From assembly GCA_900545825.1 (NCBI GenBank), contig URAS01000008.1, positions 1 through 64,000 on the forward strand: DNA of 64,000 bases. The letters run 5' to 3'. Below the pieces are notes generated by a model. It did no database searches, was not told where the DNA came from, and worked only from the letters and a program-made list of their open reading frames with translations. Made by a program: the position numbers and the translations under genes. This document shows positions 8,331 to 16,141 of this stretch, in pieces. Source of the stretch: an uncultured Actinomyces sp. (GTDB taxonomy: Bacteria > Actinomycetota > Actinomycetes > Actinomycetales > Actinomycetaceae). Positions within the stretch are counted from its first letter, which is position 1. Each line of letters starts with the position of its first letter.

Positions 8331-8362
8331 GGCGCCGCCTCCCGTCAAGGGGAGGCGGCGCC
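8331..8362 (+). other. strong hairpin between infB and rbfA
   Basis: A perfect 13-base-pair stem (GGCGCCGCCTCCC with GGGAGGCGGCGCC) and a six-base loop lie between the infB stop and the rbfA ribosome site. There is no U-run, so it is more likely to be an attenuator or an RNA-stability element than a full terminator. Confidence 0.7.
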
Positions 8363-8389
8363 GCACATCTTTCGACAAAGGAGGACCTC

Positions 8390-8896
8390 ATGGCTGACGA
8401 AGCACGCCAACGCAAGGTGGCCGACCGCATCCAGCAGACGGTGGCCCGCCTACTTGAACGCCGCATCAAGGACCCGCGGATCGGCTTCTGCACGATCACC
8501 GACGTCCGCGTCACCGGGGACCTGCAGCACGCGACGATTTTCTACACGGTCTACGGCACCGAGGGCGAACGCCGCCGCACCCATCAGGCGCTCAACTCGG
8601 CGAAGGGCCTCATCCGCTCCGAGGTCGGCAAGGCCCTGGGTATTCGGTTGACGCCCTCGATCGAATTTGTCCACGACGCCCTGCCCCAGCAGGCCGCGTC
8701 GTTCGAAGAGGCCCTGGCCAAGGCCCGCCAGCGCGACGCCGAGATGGCCGAGGCCGCGAAATCGGCGACCTATGCCGGCGAGGAGGACCCCTACAAGGCC
8801 CCGCGCGAGCAGGCGGACGACGAGGACGTGGACCTCGACGAGGACGATAGCTTTGACGACCTCGATGATCTGGACCAGACGGGCGAGGACTCCTAG
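8390..8896 (+). CDS. rbfA: 30S ribosome-binding factor RbfA
   Basis: RbfA is a KH-fold protein that binds the 30S subunit and helps 16S rRNA 5' maturation. The first about 115 of 168 residues match the family: RQRKVADRIQQTVARLLE, the IKDPRIGFCTITDVRVTGDL block and LTPSIEFVHD. The last about 45 residues form an acidic tail rich in Asp and Glu, longer than in short RbfA proteins. AAAGGAGG lies five bases before the ATG. The stop overlaps the truB start by one base. Confidence 0.96.
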   Translation: MADEARQRKVADRIQQTVARLLERRIKDPRIGFCTITDVRVTGDLQHATIFYTVYGTEGERRRTHQALNSAKGLIRSEVGKALGIRLTPSIEFVHDALPQQAASFEEALAKARQRDAEMAEAAKSATYAGEEDPYKAPREQADDEDVDLDEDDSFDDLDDLDQTGEDS

Positions 8897-9948
8897 TGGA
8901 CGACGCGTTCCTCGCCCCCGATTACGCGCCCGAGGGCGCGCCAGCCGATCTGCCCGCACCCGCGCAGCCGTTTCCTGCTGACGGGTGCGGCGTCGTCATT
9001 GTCGACAAGCCGCTGGGGCTGACCTCGCAGCAGGTCGTCTCGCGGCTGAGGCGTCTTTTCGGGATCCGCAAGATCGGGCACACCGGCACCCTCGATCCGG
9101 CAGCCTCGGGCATGCTCATCTGCGCCCTGGGCCGAGCGACTCGGCTCATCCGGTACGTCCAGGCGGCCGATAAGACCTACCGGGCCCGCGTGCGCTTCGG
9201 CATCGAGACGTCCACCGAGGACGCCGAAGGCGAGGTCACGGCCACGCACGGCGCCCAGCTGGCCGATATCCATGCCGGCCTCGAGGACGCCTTCGAGCGG
9301 TGGCGCGGCCCCATTTGGCAGCGCCCGTCGTCGGTGTCGGCGATCAAGGTCGACGGGCAGCGCGCTTATGCGCGCGTGCGCGCCGGCGAGGACGTCGTCC
9401 TCCAGCATCGCCAGGTCATCATCTATGACCTCCACGCGGTCGGCGAGCCCGTCGCCAACCAAGCCGCAGGCGTCGACGTCGTCGACGTCGACATCGAGGT
9501 GACGTGCTCGTCGGGCACCTACATCCGCGCGCTTGCCCGCGACCTCGGCGAGACACTGGGCTGTGGCGCCCACCTCACCGCGCTGCGTCGCGTCGCCGTC
9601 GCCGAGGTGACCCTCGATCAGGCGTCCACGCTGGGCGACATCGCCCGCGACGTCGCCGCGCACGGGGCAGCCGATGCCCACTCGATCATCAATCCGGCCC
9701 CCCTGGTCGGGCTTTCGCAGCGTACGCTCGTCATCCCCGACTCGGCGATTGGCCCCCTGCTGCTGGGGCAGTCCGTCGAGGTCGACCCCCAGGCGATTGT
9801 CGCCGCGACCAGGCCGGGAAGCGGCGACGGCCTCGTCCAGCTGCTCGATGAGGACTCGCACATCGTCGCGTTGGCGGCGCTCGACTCCGCGGGCGGGCAC
9901 ACGTTGGCGCGTCCGCGCGTCGTCATTGGCAGCCGCGAGAGGAAGTGA
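8896..9948 (+). CDS. truB: tRNA pseudouridine(55) synthase TruB
   Basis: TruB makes pseudouridine 55 in the T-loop of tRNAs. The catalytic Asp67 lies in GHTGTLDPAASG; VDKPLGLTS and SVSAIKVDGQRAYARVRAGE are the other conserved blocks, and the CSSGTYIRALARDLG block closes the active site. At 350 residues it has a C-terminal extension with the PUA-like domain common in actinobacteria. The GTG start overlaps the last base of the rbfA stop (TAGTG), so translation is probably coupled. Confidence 0.95.
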   Translation: MDDAFLAPDYAPEGAPADLPAPAQPFPADGCGVVIVDKPLGLTSQQVVSRLRRLFGIRKIGHTGTLDPAASGMLICALGRATRLIRYVQAADKTYRARVRFGIETSTEDAEGEVTATHGAQLADIHAGLEDAFERWRGPIWQRPSSVSAIKVDGQRAYARVRAGEDVVLQHRQVIIYDLHAVGEPVANQAAGVDVVDVDIEVTCSSGTYIRALARDLGETLGCGAHLTALRRVAVAEVTLDQASTLGDIARDVAAHGAADAHSIINPAPLVGLSQRTLVIPDSAIGPLLLGQSVEVDPQAIVAATRPGSGDGLVQLLDEDSHIVALAALDSAGGHTLARPRVVIGSRERK

Positions 9949-9953
9949 CCCCG

Positions 9954-10946
9954 ATGAAGATCTGGCGCAGCATCGACGAGGTTCCGGCCGGCACACACTC
10001 GGTCGCGACGATCGGGATTTTCGACGGCGTCCACAAGGGCCATCGGTTCATCCTCACCCACGTCGTCGAACGGGCGCGTGAGCTGGGGGAGCAGGCGGTC
10101 GCCCTGACGTTCGACCCGCACCCGGCGACACTCCACACGCCCGAACGCGGCGTCCAGCTCATCATGCCGCTCGAGGATCGGCTCAACGCGCTGGCGGCCA
10201 TGGGGATCGACGCGACCCTCGTCGAGCACTACACGTGGGACCTCGCGGCGATGTCGCCGGAGGACTTCGTCAAGCGTTATTTCGTCGACGCCCTCGGGGT
10301 GCGCCTCGTCGTCGTCGGCGCCGACGCGCGTTTTGGCAAGAACAACGCCGGCGACTGTCAGACCCTCACACGCCTGGGGAAACAGTACGGCTTCGACGTC
10401 GAGGTTATCGACGACATCAACGACCTCACCCAGAATCGGCGCTACTCGTCGACGTGGGTGCGCGCCCTCCTCGCCGAGGGCGACGTCGAGGGCGCCGCCG
10501 CGATCCTCGGCCACCCCTACCGGCTGCGCGGCCAGGTGGTCCGCGGCTTCCAGCGTGGCCGCCAGCTGGGCTATCCCACGGCGAACCTCGACGCCAGCCA
10601 GGTCGGCATGGTGCCGGCCGACGGCGTCTACGCCGGGTGGCTGCTTGCTCCCGTGCCGGGGACCAGCGCCGTCATGTCGCTACCGTCGGCCATCTCAGTG
10701 GGAACGAACCCCCAGTTCGACGGCATTTCGCGCACGGTCGAGGCCCACGTCCTGGGGCGCGCCGACCTCAATCTCTACGACCAGTCGATCGCCATCGACT
10801 TCGTCAAGCGGCTGCGGCCCATGCTCAAGATGAACAGCGTCGACGAGCTGCTGGCCCAAATGGACGACGACGTGCGCGCCAGCGCGGACGTCCTCGGCGT
10901 CGCCCCCTCGGGCCGCGTCCGCCCCCAGGACGTCACGGCCCACTAG
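9954..10946 (+). CDS. ribF: bifunctional riboflavin kinase / FAD synthetase
   Basis: RibF converts riboflavin to FMN and then FAD. The N-terminal nucleotidyl-transferase domain carries GIFDGVHKGH at about residues 20-29; the C-terminal riboflavin kinase domain carries GYPTANLD and VGTNP. The ATG at 9954 is chosen over GTG at 9945 because AGAGGAA lies nine bases upstream of the ATG but directly abuts the GTG. It is the last gene of the operon; a bidirectional terminator follows. Confidence 0.94.
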   Translation: MKIWRSIDEVPAGTHSVATIGIFDGVHKGHRFILTHVVERARELGEQAVALTFDPHPATLHTPERGVQLIMPLEDRLNALAAMGIDATLVEHYTWDLAAMSPEDFVKRYFVDALGVRLVVVGADARFGKNNAGDCQTLTRLGKQYGFDVEVIDDINDLTQNRRYSSTWVRALLAEGDVEGAAAILGHPYRLRGQVVRGFQRGRQLGYPTANLDASQVGMVPADGVYAGWLLAPVPGTSAVMSLPSAISVGTNPQFDGISRTVEAHVLGRADLNLYDQSIAIDFVKRLRPMLKMNSVDELLAQMDDDVRASADVLGVAPSGRVRPQDVTAH

Positions 10947-11024
10947 CCGGCCACCGCATCTTCGTGCCGACGCTACTGCGCCCGCGCGTGGTCGGCGGCG
11001 CCGATCGAGGTGACATCGACACAA

Positions 11025-11064
11025 TAGTGGGGCCGGACGTCTCTCCCGTCGTCCGGCCCCACTA
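11025..11064. terminator. bidirectional hairpin between ribF and glpC
   Basis: A perfect 15-base-pair inverted repeat (TAGTGGGGCCGGACG and its complement) with a ten-base loop sits between the convergent genes ribF and glpC. It can end transcription in both directions; neither side has a long U-run. Confidence 0.8.
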
Positions 11065-11078
11065 CGTGTCACGCTGCC

Positions 11079-12374
11079 CTAGGAAATGATCTTGCGATCG
11101 AACAGGTCGTTGGACAGCCCCAGCGCGTGGTGGATCACCTGCGACGGGTGAACCGCCTTAGCGCCCGAGCCCTTGCGGATGTGCCAGCGGCACGGCTCGG
11201 CCTCGCACACGGCGATTTCGGGGTTCTCTTCCTTGATGAAGTCGAACAGCGGCTTGCCCATGGCCTGCGCGACGTCGTACTTCTCTTTCTTCAACCCGTA
11301 GGTGCCAGCCATACCGCAGCAGGGACGGCCCGATTCCTTGACGGTGACGCCGGGGATCGCCTCCATGACGCGCACGGCGGGAGCACCCATGTACTGGCTC
11401 TTCACCTGGCAGGACTCGTGGTAGGGGAGGACCGTGTCGGGCATCGGCCGCAGCTCGTCCATCGGGAACTCGCCCTTATCCATGAGGTCGGCGATGAATT
11501 CCGTCCACTCGCGCATCCGCTTCGACACGTTGGCGAGGCGCTCGTCGTCGATCCCCATGATGTCCTTCGCCTCGTGCTTGAGCATGCCCGTGCACGACCC
11601 GGCGACGCCGACGATCGGGATTTCCTTGCCCTCGGGGCCGAGGTCGGCGCCCGCGGCAATGAGCTGATCGCACAGTTTGAGGGTCTGCTTCGCGGCCGAG
11701 TCGAACAGGCCGTTCGACTTTGCCGCCTGGCCACAGCACCCCTGCTTCGGCACGATCACCGTGTAGCCCAGGTGCTCGAGGACCTCGATCGCCTTCTTCG
11801 ACGCGTCGACCTCGAAGTTCGAGCCGGCGCAGCCGTAGAAGAAGATCAGCGGGCCGCGGTTCGGCTTGGGCTGAACCTTCGAGGCGTCGCGCTTGCGCAG
11901 CCAACCGCGCAGCGACTGGGTGGGCGCATAAGGCATCGGCGCGTTGCGGTGGATGCCGACCGTCTTCTCGACGGCGACACGCAGCGGCTTGACCTTGAGG
12001 GCGGCGTTTGCGACCGGGGCGACCGGGTGCATGCAGGCGCCCATGAACGACGTGTTCGAGATCAGGCGGTCACGCAGCGGCATGTGGTCGGACTTGGCGA
12101 TCGCGATCGCCTGGGTGTTGAGTTCGGCGATCTTCACGCCCTGCGGGCACACGAGCGTACACGTGCCACACATCGAGCACAGGTCGACGGCAATATCGAC
12201 GCTGTCGCCGTTGCGGAAGCGCTCGGCCTGCGGGCCCACATACTTGGGGCCGGGGAACAGGGGAGTGGCCTCCATGACGGGGCACTGGGTCTCGCAGATC
12301 GTGCACTTGACGCAGCAGTCCAGCGTCGCGCGCGAGAGGACGTGCCCGGCAAAGTTCTTCGGTTGCGTGCTCAT
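11079..12374 (-). CDS. glpC: anaerobic glycerol-3-phosphate dehydrogenase subunit C
   Basis: GlpC anchors the GlpAB catalytic dimer and passes electrons to the quinone pool in anaerobic glycerol-3-phosphate oxidation. The 431 residues contain two 4Fe-4S ferredoxin motifs near the N-terminus, CVKCTICETQCP and CSMCGTCTLVCP, and two cysteine-rich CCG domains further on (KQGCCGQAA and GRPCCGMAGTYG). The ATG lies immediately after the glpB stop, so the genes are co-translated. It is the third gene of glpABC. Confidence 0.96.
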   Translation of the reverse strand: MSTQPKNFAGHVLSRATLDCCVKCTICETQCPVMEATPLFPGPKYVGPQAERFRNGDSVDIAVDLCSMCGTCTLVCPQGVKIAELNTQAIAIAKSDHMPLRDRLISNTSFMGACMHPVAPVANAALKVKPLRVAVEKTVGIHRNAPMPYAPTQSLRGWLRKRDASKVQPKPNRGPLIFFYGCAGSNFEVDASKKAIEVLEHLGYTVIVPKQGCCGQAAKSNGLFDSAAKQTLKLCDQLIAAGADLGPEGKEIPIVGVAGSCTGMLKHEAKDIMGIDDERLANVSKRMREWTEFIADLMDKGEFPMDELRPMPDTVLPYHESCQVKSQYMGAPAVRVMEAIPGVTVKESGRPCCGMAGTYGLKKEKYDVAQAMGKPLFDFIKEENPEIAVCEAEPCRWHIRKGSGAKAVHPSQVIHHALGLSNDLFDRKIIS

Positions 12375-13616
12375 TTACTTCTCCTTCGCCTCGCTGGCCG
12401 CGGCGGCAGCCACCGTGGCCGAGCCGATCGCGATGCCCTCGCCGGATTTCTCGTCCCACCGGTTCGTGCCGGCCAGCATGTCGCCGACGACGTACAGGTT
12501 GGAGTAGCAGACCGCGCCGGAGCTGTCGACGGGCCGCATGGACGCGTCGGTGGCGCAGCCGACCTCGAACAGCGGCTGGGGCTTGCCCCAATAGTCGCCG
12601 TGCACCGGGGCGCCCTCGGGGAGGACGAGCGGGAGGCCGAACAGCGTTTCGCTGATCTTGCCGTACGAATCAAATTGGAGGGCGCCCGACGCGAAGCCGC
12701 CGCCCGCATAGATGACGCTGTCGCCCTTGTAGGTGACGTCGTGGCCGGCCGCGTGGACCGTGACGCCGGTGATGCGTCCGTCCTCGGCCGTGAAGCCGAC
12801 GGCCTTCGCGCCCTGGATGATCGGGATGCGGCGGGAGCGGGCGATGCCGCGCAGCGCCTCGTTGAGACGCATGCCGGGAACCGACGGCGGCAGGCCGGTG
12901 ATTTCGAAGACCTTGCGCTGCGTGAGCTCGCTGAGGCGGGCGTAGCCGTCGATGCGCTTGAGGCCGAGGAATGCCGGCAGGCCGAGCGGGCCAGCGCCCG
13001 GGGCCTTCGACAGCTCCCACGCCAGCTTTTCGAGGTTCGCATCGTGGTCGAACGCGCGGGCGTAGTTGACGGCCGACGTGTCCGATTCGCCCTTGCGGAC
13101 CGGGAAGTCGACCCAGAACGGGTGGGCGGTGATCGTTCCGCCGTCCGGCGTCTGCTGACGCGACAGGTTGCCGGCGATCAGTTCGGGATAGAAGTCCTTG
13201 AACTGCTTAAATCCGACGATCGTCACGTCGACGTTGCCACTGAGGATTCCGGCCGCCATCGAGGGCGAGTACAGCGCGGTCGGGCGGATCGCGCCGACGA
13301 CGGTGGGCAGCGAGACGTTCGTCGTCGGGTCGCCCGTGACGAGGTCGGGCACGAGCCCGGCCAGCCAGCGGACGCCGTCCTCGACCGACTTGACGCCGAT
13401 CGTGTGGTACGGGTGCTTTGCGGGCACCTGGCCGGCCGCTTCGAGCGGGTTCGTCACCCGGTCGGGGTTGTACCCCAGGATGTCGATCGTGCCCTGGGAC
13501 AGCTGGAGGCCGCCCAAGCCCATCGTGAGGATGGTCGGCTTGACGCCCGCCTCTTGCAGGCGCAGGGCCGCCGTCAGACCGGCAATGCCCGAGCCAATCA
13601 CTACTGCCGTGCTCAT
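12375..13616 (-). CDS. glpB: anaerobic glycerol-3-phosphate dehydrogenase subunit B
   Basis: GlpB is the FMN-linked partner of GlpA. The 413 residues begin with a dinucleotide-binding fold (VVIGSGIAGLTAALRLQEAG, residues 5-24) and end with the conserved VVGDMLAGTNRWDEKSGEG flavin-binding region. The ATG overlaps the glpA stop by four bases (ATGA) and the stop directly abuts glpC. Confidence 0.95.
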   Translation of the reverse strand: MSTAVVIGSGIAGLTAALRLQEAGVKPTILTMGLGGLQLSQGTIDILGYNPDRVTNPLEAAGQVPAKHPYHTIGVKSVEDGVRWLAGLVPDLVTGDPTTNVSLPTVVGAIRPTALYSPSMAAGILSGNVDVTIVGFKQFKDFYPELIAGNLSRQQTPDGGTITAHPFWVDFPVRKGESDTSAVNYARAFDHDANLEKLAWELSKAPGAGPLGLPAFLGLKRIDGYARLSELTQRKVFEITGLPPSVPGMRLNEALRGIARSRRIPIIQGAKAVGFTAEDGRITGVTVHAAGHDVTYKGDSVIYAGGGFASGALQFDSYGKISETLFGLPLVLPEGAPVHGDYWGKPQPLFEVGCATDASMRPVDSSGAVCYSNLYVVGDMLAGTNRWDEKSGEGIAIGSATVAAAAASEAKEK

Positions 13617-15241
13617 TTGACCGTCTCCCTGCCTTCCATTGCGTCGGTGTCGCTGAGGTCCGGAATCGCCGGACCGGTGTCGCCCGGGTCGGGCAAGTGG
13701 TCGATGTCGAACAGGCCGTGGAAAATCCAGTTATCGAGGGCGGTCTGGTTGACCTGGTTCCCGAAGAGGATGGGCCACAGGCCGATCCAGCGGTTCTTGA
13801 GGAAGAGCCGCAGCAGGCGGGTCGCGTCCTTGGCGTCGAGTGCCTGGCACGACGTCGTCAGGCCGGCCGCGCGCATCGAGCAGAACCCGCCCTGGCACGG
13901 CCCCATGCCGATACGGAGCTGGCGGCGCAGGTCGTCGATCTGGAAGTCGCCCTTCTCGTCTTTCATGAGGTCGACGAACATCGACTTCGTCATGAGCTCG
14001 CACTCGCAGATGACCGGATCGTCGAGGCGGTCGTGTTCGCGCTCGCCCAAACGGTGCGTGATGAGGTAGTTCTTGCCGGACTTCGACCCGGGCACGGCCT
14101 CGTCCGCGGTGCGGCACGGGTGCGTGTTGCCGGTCTGGCGTTCCATCTCGTCGACGGCGTTCTTCGCCATGAGGCGGTAGGTCGTCAGCTTGCCGCCGGA
14201 GATCGTGATGAGGCCCTTGAGGCCGTCACGCTCGGCGTGGTCGAGGATCGACATGCCACGCGACATGTGGCGGGTGTCGCCGGCGGCGACGCGCTTGTCC
14301 TTGACCAGCGGGCGGGCGCCGGCCCACGCGTGGCAGGCGCGCTGGGTGCGGAAACCGGGGATCAGGGCCTCGCCGGAGTCGAGCATCTGCTGGACTTCCT
14401 TGAACGGGATTGCCAGCTTGTCGGCGTCGTCGCTCTTTTGGTCGGTCGTGCCGATGATCGAGACCGTGTGGACGGGAACCAAAATGTCGCCGTCGGCGGG
14501 GTAGATGCACCGGTTGATCACGTGGTTGACCAGGCGGTGGTTCATCGCGATCATGATGCCGCGCCCGGCGACGACCTCGACGTCGTGGCAGCCGGCCATC
14601 TCGGCGACGTGACCCGACCAGGGGCCCGCGGCGTTGAGGACGAACGACGTGTCGATACGCAGCTCTTCGCCGTCGTGGGTCTGGCAGATGACTGCCTTGA
14701 CCTGCTCGTTTTCCGTCTCGATGCCGGTGACCGTCGTATAGGTGAGAATTTGAGCGCCGTATTCCTTCGCCGAGTTCGCGGCGCCCCACATCATCTGCCA
14801 GCCGTCGACCGTGCCGTCGTGGACGCGGAACGCGCGGGTAATGCCGGGATTGAGTCGCGGCTCCAATTCCAGCGCTTTGGCAATCGGGATCTCTTCGCAC
14901 GGCACTTTCGCCTTAACGGCGCCGGCGGCGAACTTGTCGGTGAAATCCATCGGATCCCCGGGGGTAGCAACAAAAAGGCCCCCGGTTTCCTCTACTGCGT
15001 CGGCGTGAATCCGTGCGACAATGTCACGTTCCTCCGCGCATTCTGTGGCGGATCGCGGGTCGGACACGACGTAGCGTCCACCCGAGTGCAGCAGGCCGTG
15101 ATAGCGGCCCGACGTACCCTGGCCAATGTCGGCCCGATCGACCATGATGACCGAATACCCGCGCATCGCTGCGTCGCGCGCACACCCCGTGCCGGTGGCG
15201 CCACCGCCAATGACAACGACGTCGGCTTCCATGCGTTTCAT
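13613..15241 (-). CDS. glpA: anaerobic glycerol-3-phosphate dehydrogenase subunit A
   Basis: GlpA oxidises sn-glycerol 3-phosphate to dihydroxyacetone phosphate with FAD. The 542 residues carry the FAD-binding motif VVVIGGGATGTGCARDA at residues 8-24, the DAO-type body with TSGRYHGLLHSGGRYV, and a C-terminal BFD-type 2Fe-2S domain with CxC (ICECE) and CQGGFC. The ATG at 15241 has GGAAAGG about 11 bases upstream; an internal ATG three codons later is also possible. It is the first gene of the operon; a palindrome lies just upstream. No glpK, glpF or glpR is in the window. Confidence 0.96.
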   Translation of the reverse strand: MKRMEADVVVIGGGATGTGCARDAAMRGYSVIMVDRADIGQGTSGRYHGLLHSGGRYVVSDPRSATECAEERDIVARIHADAVEETGGLFVATPGDPMDFTDKFAAGAVKAKVPCEEIPIAKALELEPRLNPGITRAFRVHDGTVDGWQMMWGAANSAKEYGAQILTYTTVTGIETENEQVKAVICQTHDGEELRIDTSFVLNAAGPWSGHVAEMAGCHDVEVVAGRGIMIAMNHRLVNHVINRCIYPADGDILVPVHTVSIIGTTDQKSDDADKLAIPFKEVQQMLDSGEALIPGFRTQRACHAWAGARPLVKDKRVAAGDTRHMSRGMSILDHAERDGLKGLITISGGKLTTYRLMAKNAVDEMERQTGNTHPCRTADEAVPGSKSGKNYLITHRLGEREHDRLDDPVICECELMTKSMFVDLMKDEKGDFQIDDLRRQLRIGMGPCQGGFCSMRAAGLTTSCQALDAKDATRLLRLFLKNRWIGLWPILFGNQVNQTALDNWIFHGLFDIDHLPDPGDTGPAIPDLSDTDAMEGRETVK

Positions 15242-15268
15242 CGTCTCGTTGAACCTTTCCCAAAAAAT

Positions 15269-15296
15269 GTTTGGCGCTTGCCCTTAAGTGCCAAAC
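15269..15296. promoter_or_regulatory. inverted repeat upstream of glpA, candidate operator
   Basis: GTTTGGCGCTT and AAGTGCCAAAC form 11-base arms with one mismatch and a six-base spacer, ending 28 bases before the glpA start. Position and symmetry fit a repressor site that would control glpABC in response to glycerol 3-phosphate or redox state. The cognate regulator is not visible here. Confidence 0.55.
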
Positions 15297-15431
15297 CGGA
15301 ACACTTACTAGGCTAGGTCTGCTCTCGGACGAGGACGGTGAAAAAAGGCCTCAATGGGGCTATGTGCGGGGCTGTTCGACGGGCCCTGAAAAGTTGTTCA
15401 GGAAATAAGGGGAGGCTCACATAACAATTAC

Positions 15432-15445
15432 TTAGGTAACACTAA
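15432..15445. promoter_or_regulatory. DtxR/IdeR-box-like sequence
   Basis: TTAGGTAACACTAA matches 11 of the first 14 positions of the iron-box consensus TTAGGTTAGCCTAACCTAA, and 12 of 19 overall. It lies in the 445-base region between the divergent glpA and rpsO genes. A DtxR/IdeR homologue is encoded at 43924-44607. The match is imperfect, so this is only a candidate. Confidence 0.3.
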
Positions 15446-15586
15446 ATGGAGGGTGTCGGAGCGGTGTCGCGCGGGGGTGTGGCCGGTCGCCCTCCGGCGG
15501 CGGGTGGTGTCGTGGGGGAGGGGGGTGAGTGGGTAAACTCACTTTCCCGGCGCCCTCGCGCGAAAAGGGCGCCCCGTTTGAGGTGT

Positions 15587-15658
15587 TAGGCTGGGAGACG
15601 CCGTCAAAGCCGGCCACGGATGCGTCATGCCCAGGTGAACATGCCCTGGTGCTCCGTG
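15587..15658 (+). promoter_or_regulatory. rpsO promoter and structured leader
   Basis: The box TAGGCT at 15587-15592 is a likely -10 element, giving a leader of about 88 bases. Within it CACGGA (15615) pairs with TCCGTG (15653) and, inside that, CCAGG (15631) pairs with CCTGG (15645), forming a bulged two-part stem. Many rpsO leaders bind S15 for feedback control; whether this one does is inference. Further upstream (15297-15586) I see only the iron-box-like site and a short GGCGCCC inverted repeat at 15549-15573. Confidence 0.5.
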
Positions 15659-15686
15659 CAACAACTGATGTGAAGAGGAGAAGCCT

Positions 15687-15956
15687 TTGTCGCTGCCCAA
15701 GGAAGTCAAGGACCAGATCATCGCCGAATACGCCACTCACCCTGGCGACACCGGCTCCCCTGAGGTCCAGATCGCTCTGCTCACCCGCCGGATTTCCGAC
15801 CTGACGGAGCACTTCAAGACTCACCAGCACGACCACCACTCGCGTCGTGGCCTCATGCTTCTGGTTGGCCGTCGTCGCCGCCTGCTGAGCTACCTGCGCG
15901 AGGTCGACATCGAGCGTTACCGTTCGCTCATCCAGCGCCTGGGACTTCGCCGCTAA
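15687..15956 (+). CDS. rpsO: 30S ribosomal protein S15
   Basis: The 89 residues match S15 along the whole length: SLPKEVKDQIIAEYATHPGD, the TGSPEVQIALLTRRI block, and the rRNA-binding HHSRRGLMLLVGRRRRLL. S15 binds 16S rRNA early in 30S assembly. The start is a TTG at 15687 with GAGGAG eight bases upstream; no ATG or GTG is placed to give the conserved N-terminus. It is followed by its own terminator, so pnp has a separate promoter. Confidence 0.97.
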   Translation: MSLPKEVKDQIIAEYATHPGDTGSPEVQIALLTRRISDLTEHFKTHQHDHHSRRGLMLLVGRRRRLLSYLREVDIERYRSLIQRLGLRR

Positions 15957-15964
15957 TCGTGGCT

Positions 15965-16001
15965 GGCCCGGAACGACGTGTCGTCGCTCCGGGCCCCTTT
16001 T
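15965..16001 (+). terminator. terminator of rpsO
   Basis: An eight-base-pair outer stem (GGCCCGGA / TCCGGGCC) with an inner CGACG/CGTCG hairpin is followed by CCTTTT. It starts eight bases after the rpsO stop. Confidence 0.85.
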
Positions 16002-16141
16002 GCATCCAGGCTGCCCCCGTTTTTGCCGCCGGTCCTCGGTAGTGGCTTCCGGAGCACATATGTTCCGTGGGCCTCGATCGATGACCGTTGGCTGGGGCGA
16101 GAACAGATCACACTGAATAGACAGATAGGAGTCCACCCCAC

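Noticed and set aside
5467..8514. A 1015-codon open frame on the minus strand across infB
   Set aside because: It is an antisense shadow caused by the high GC content at third codon positions; the product is low-complexity and unlike any family, and the plus strand encodes a complete IF-2.
11127..14069. A 980-codon plus-strand open frame across glpC, glpB and glpA
   Set aside because: It is antisense to three clearly conserved genes with overlapping starts and stops; its own product has no recognisable motif.
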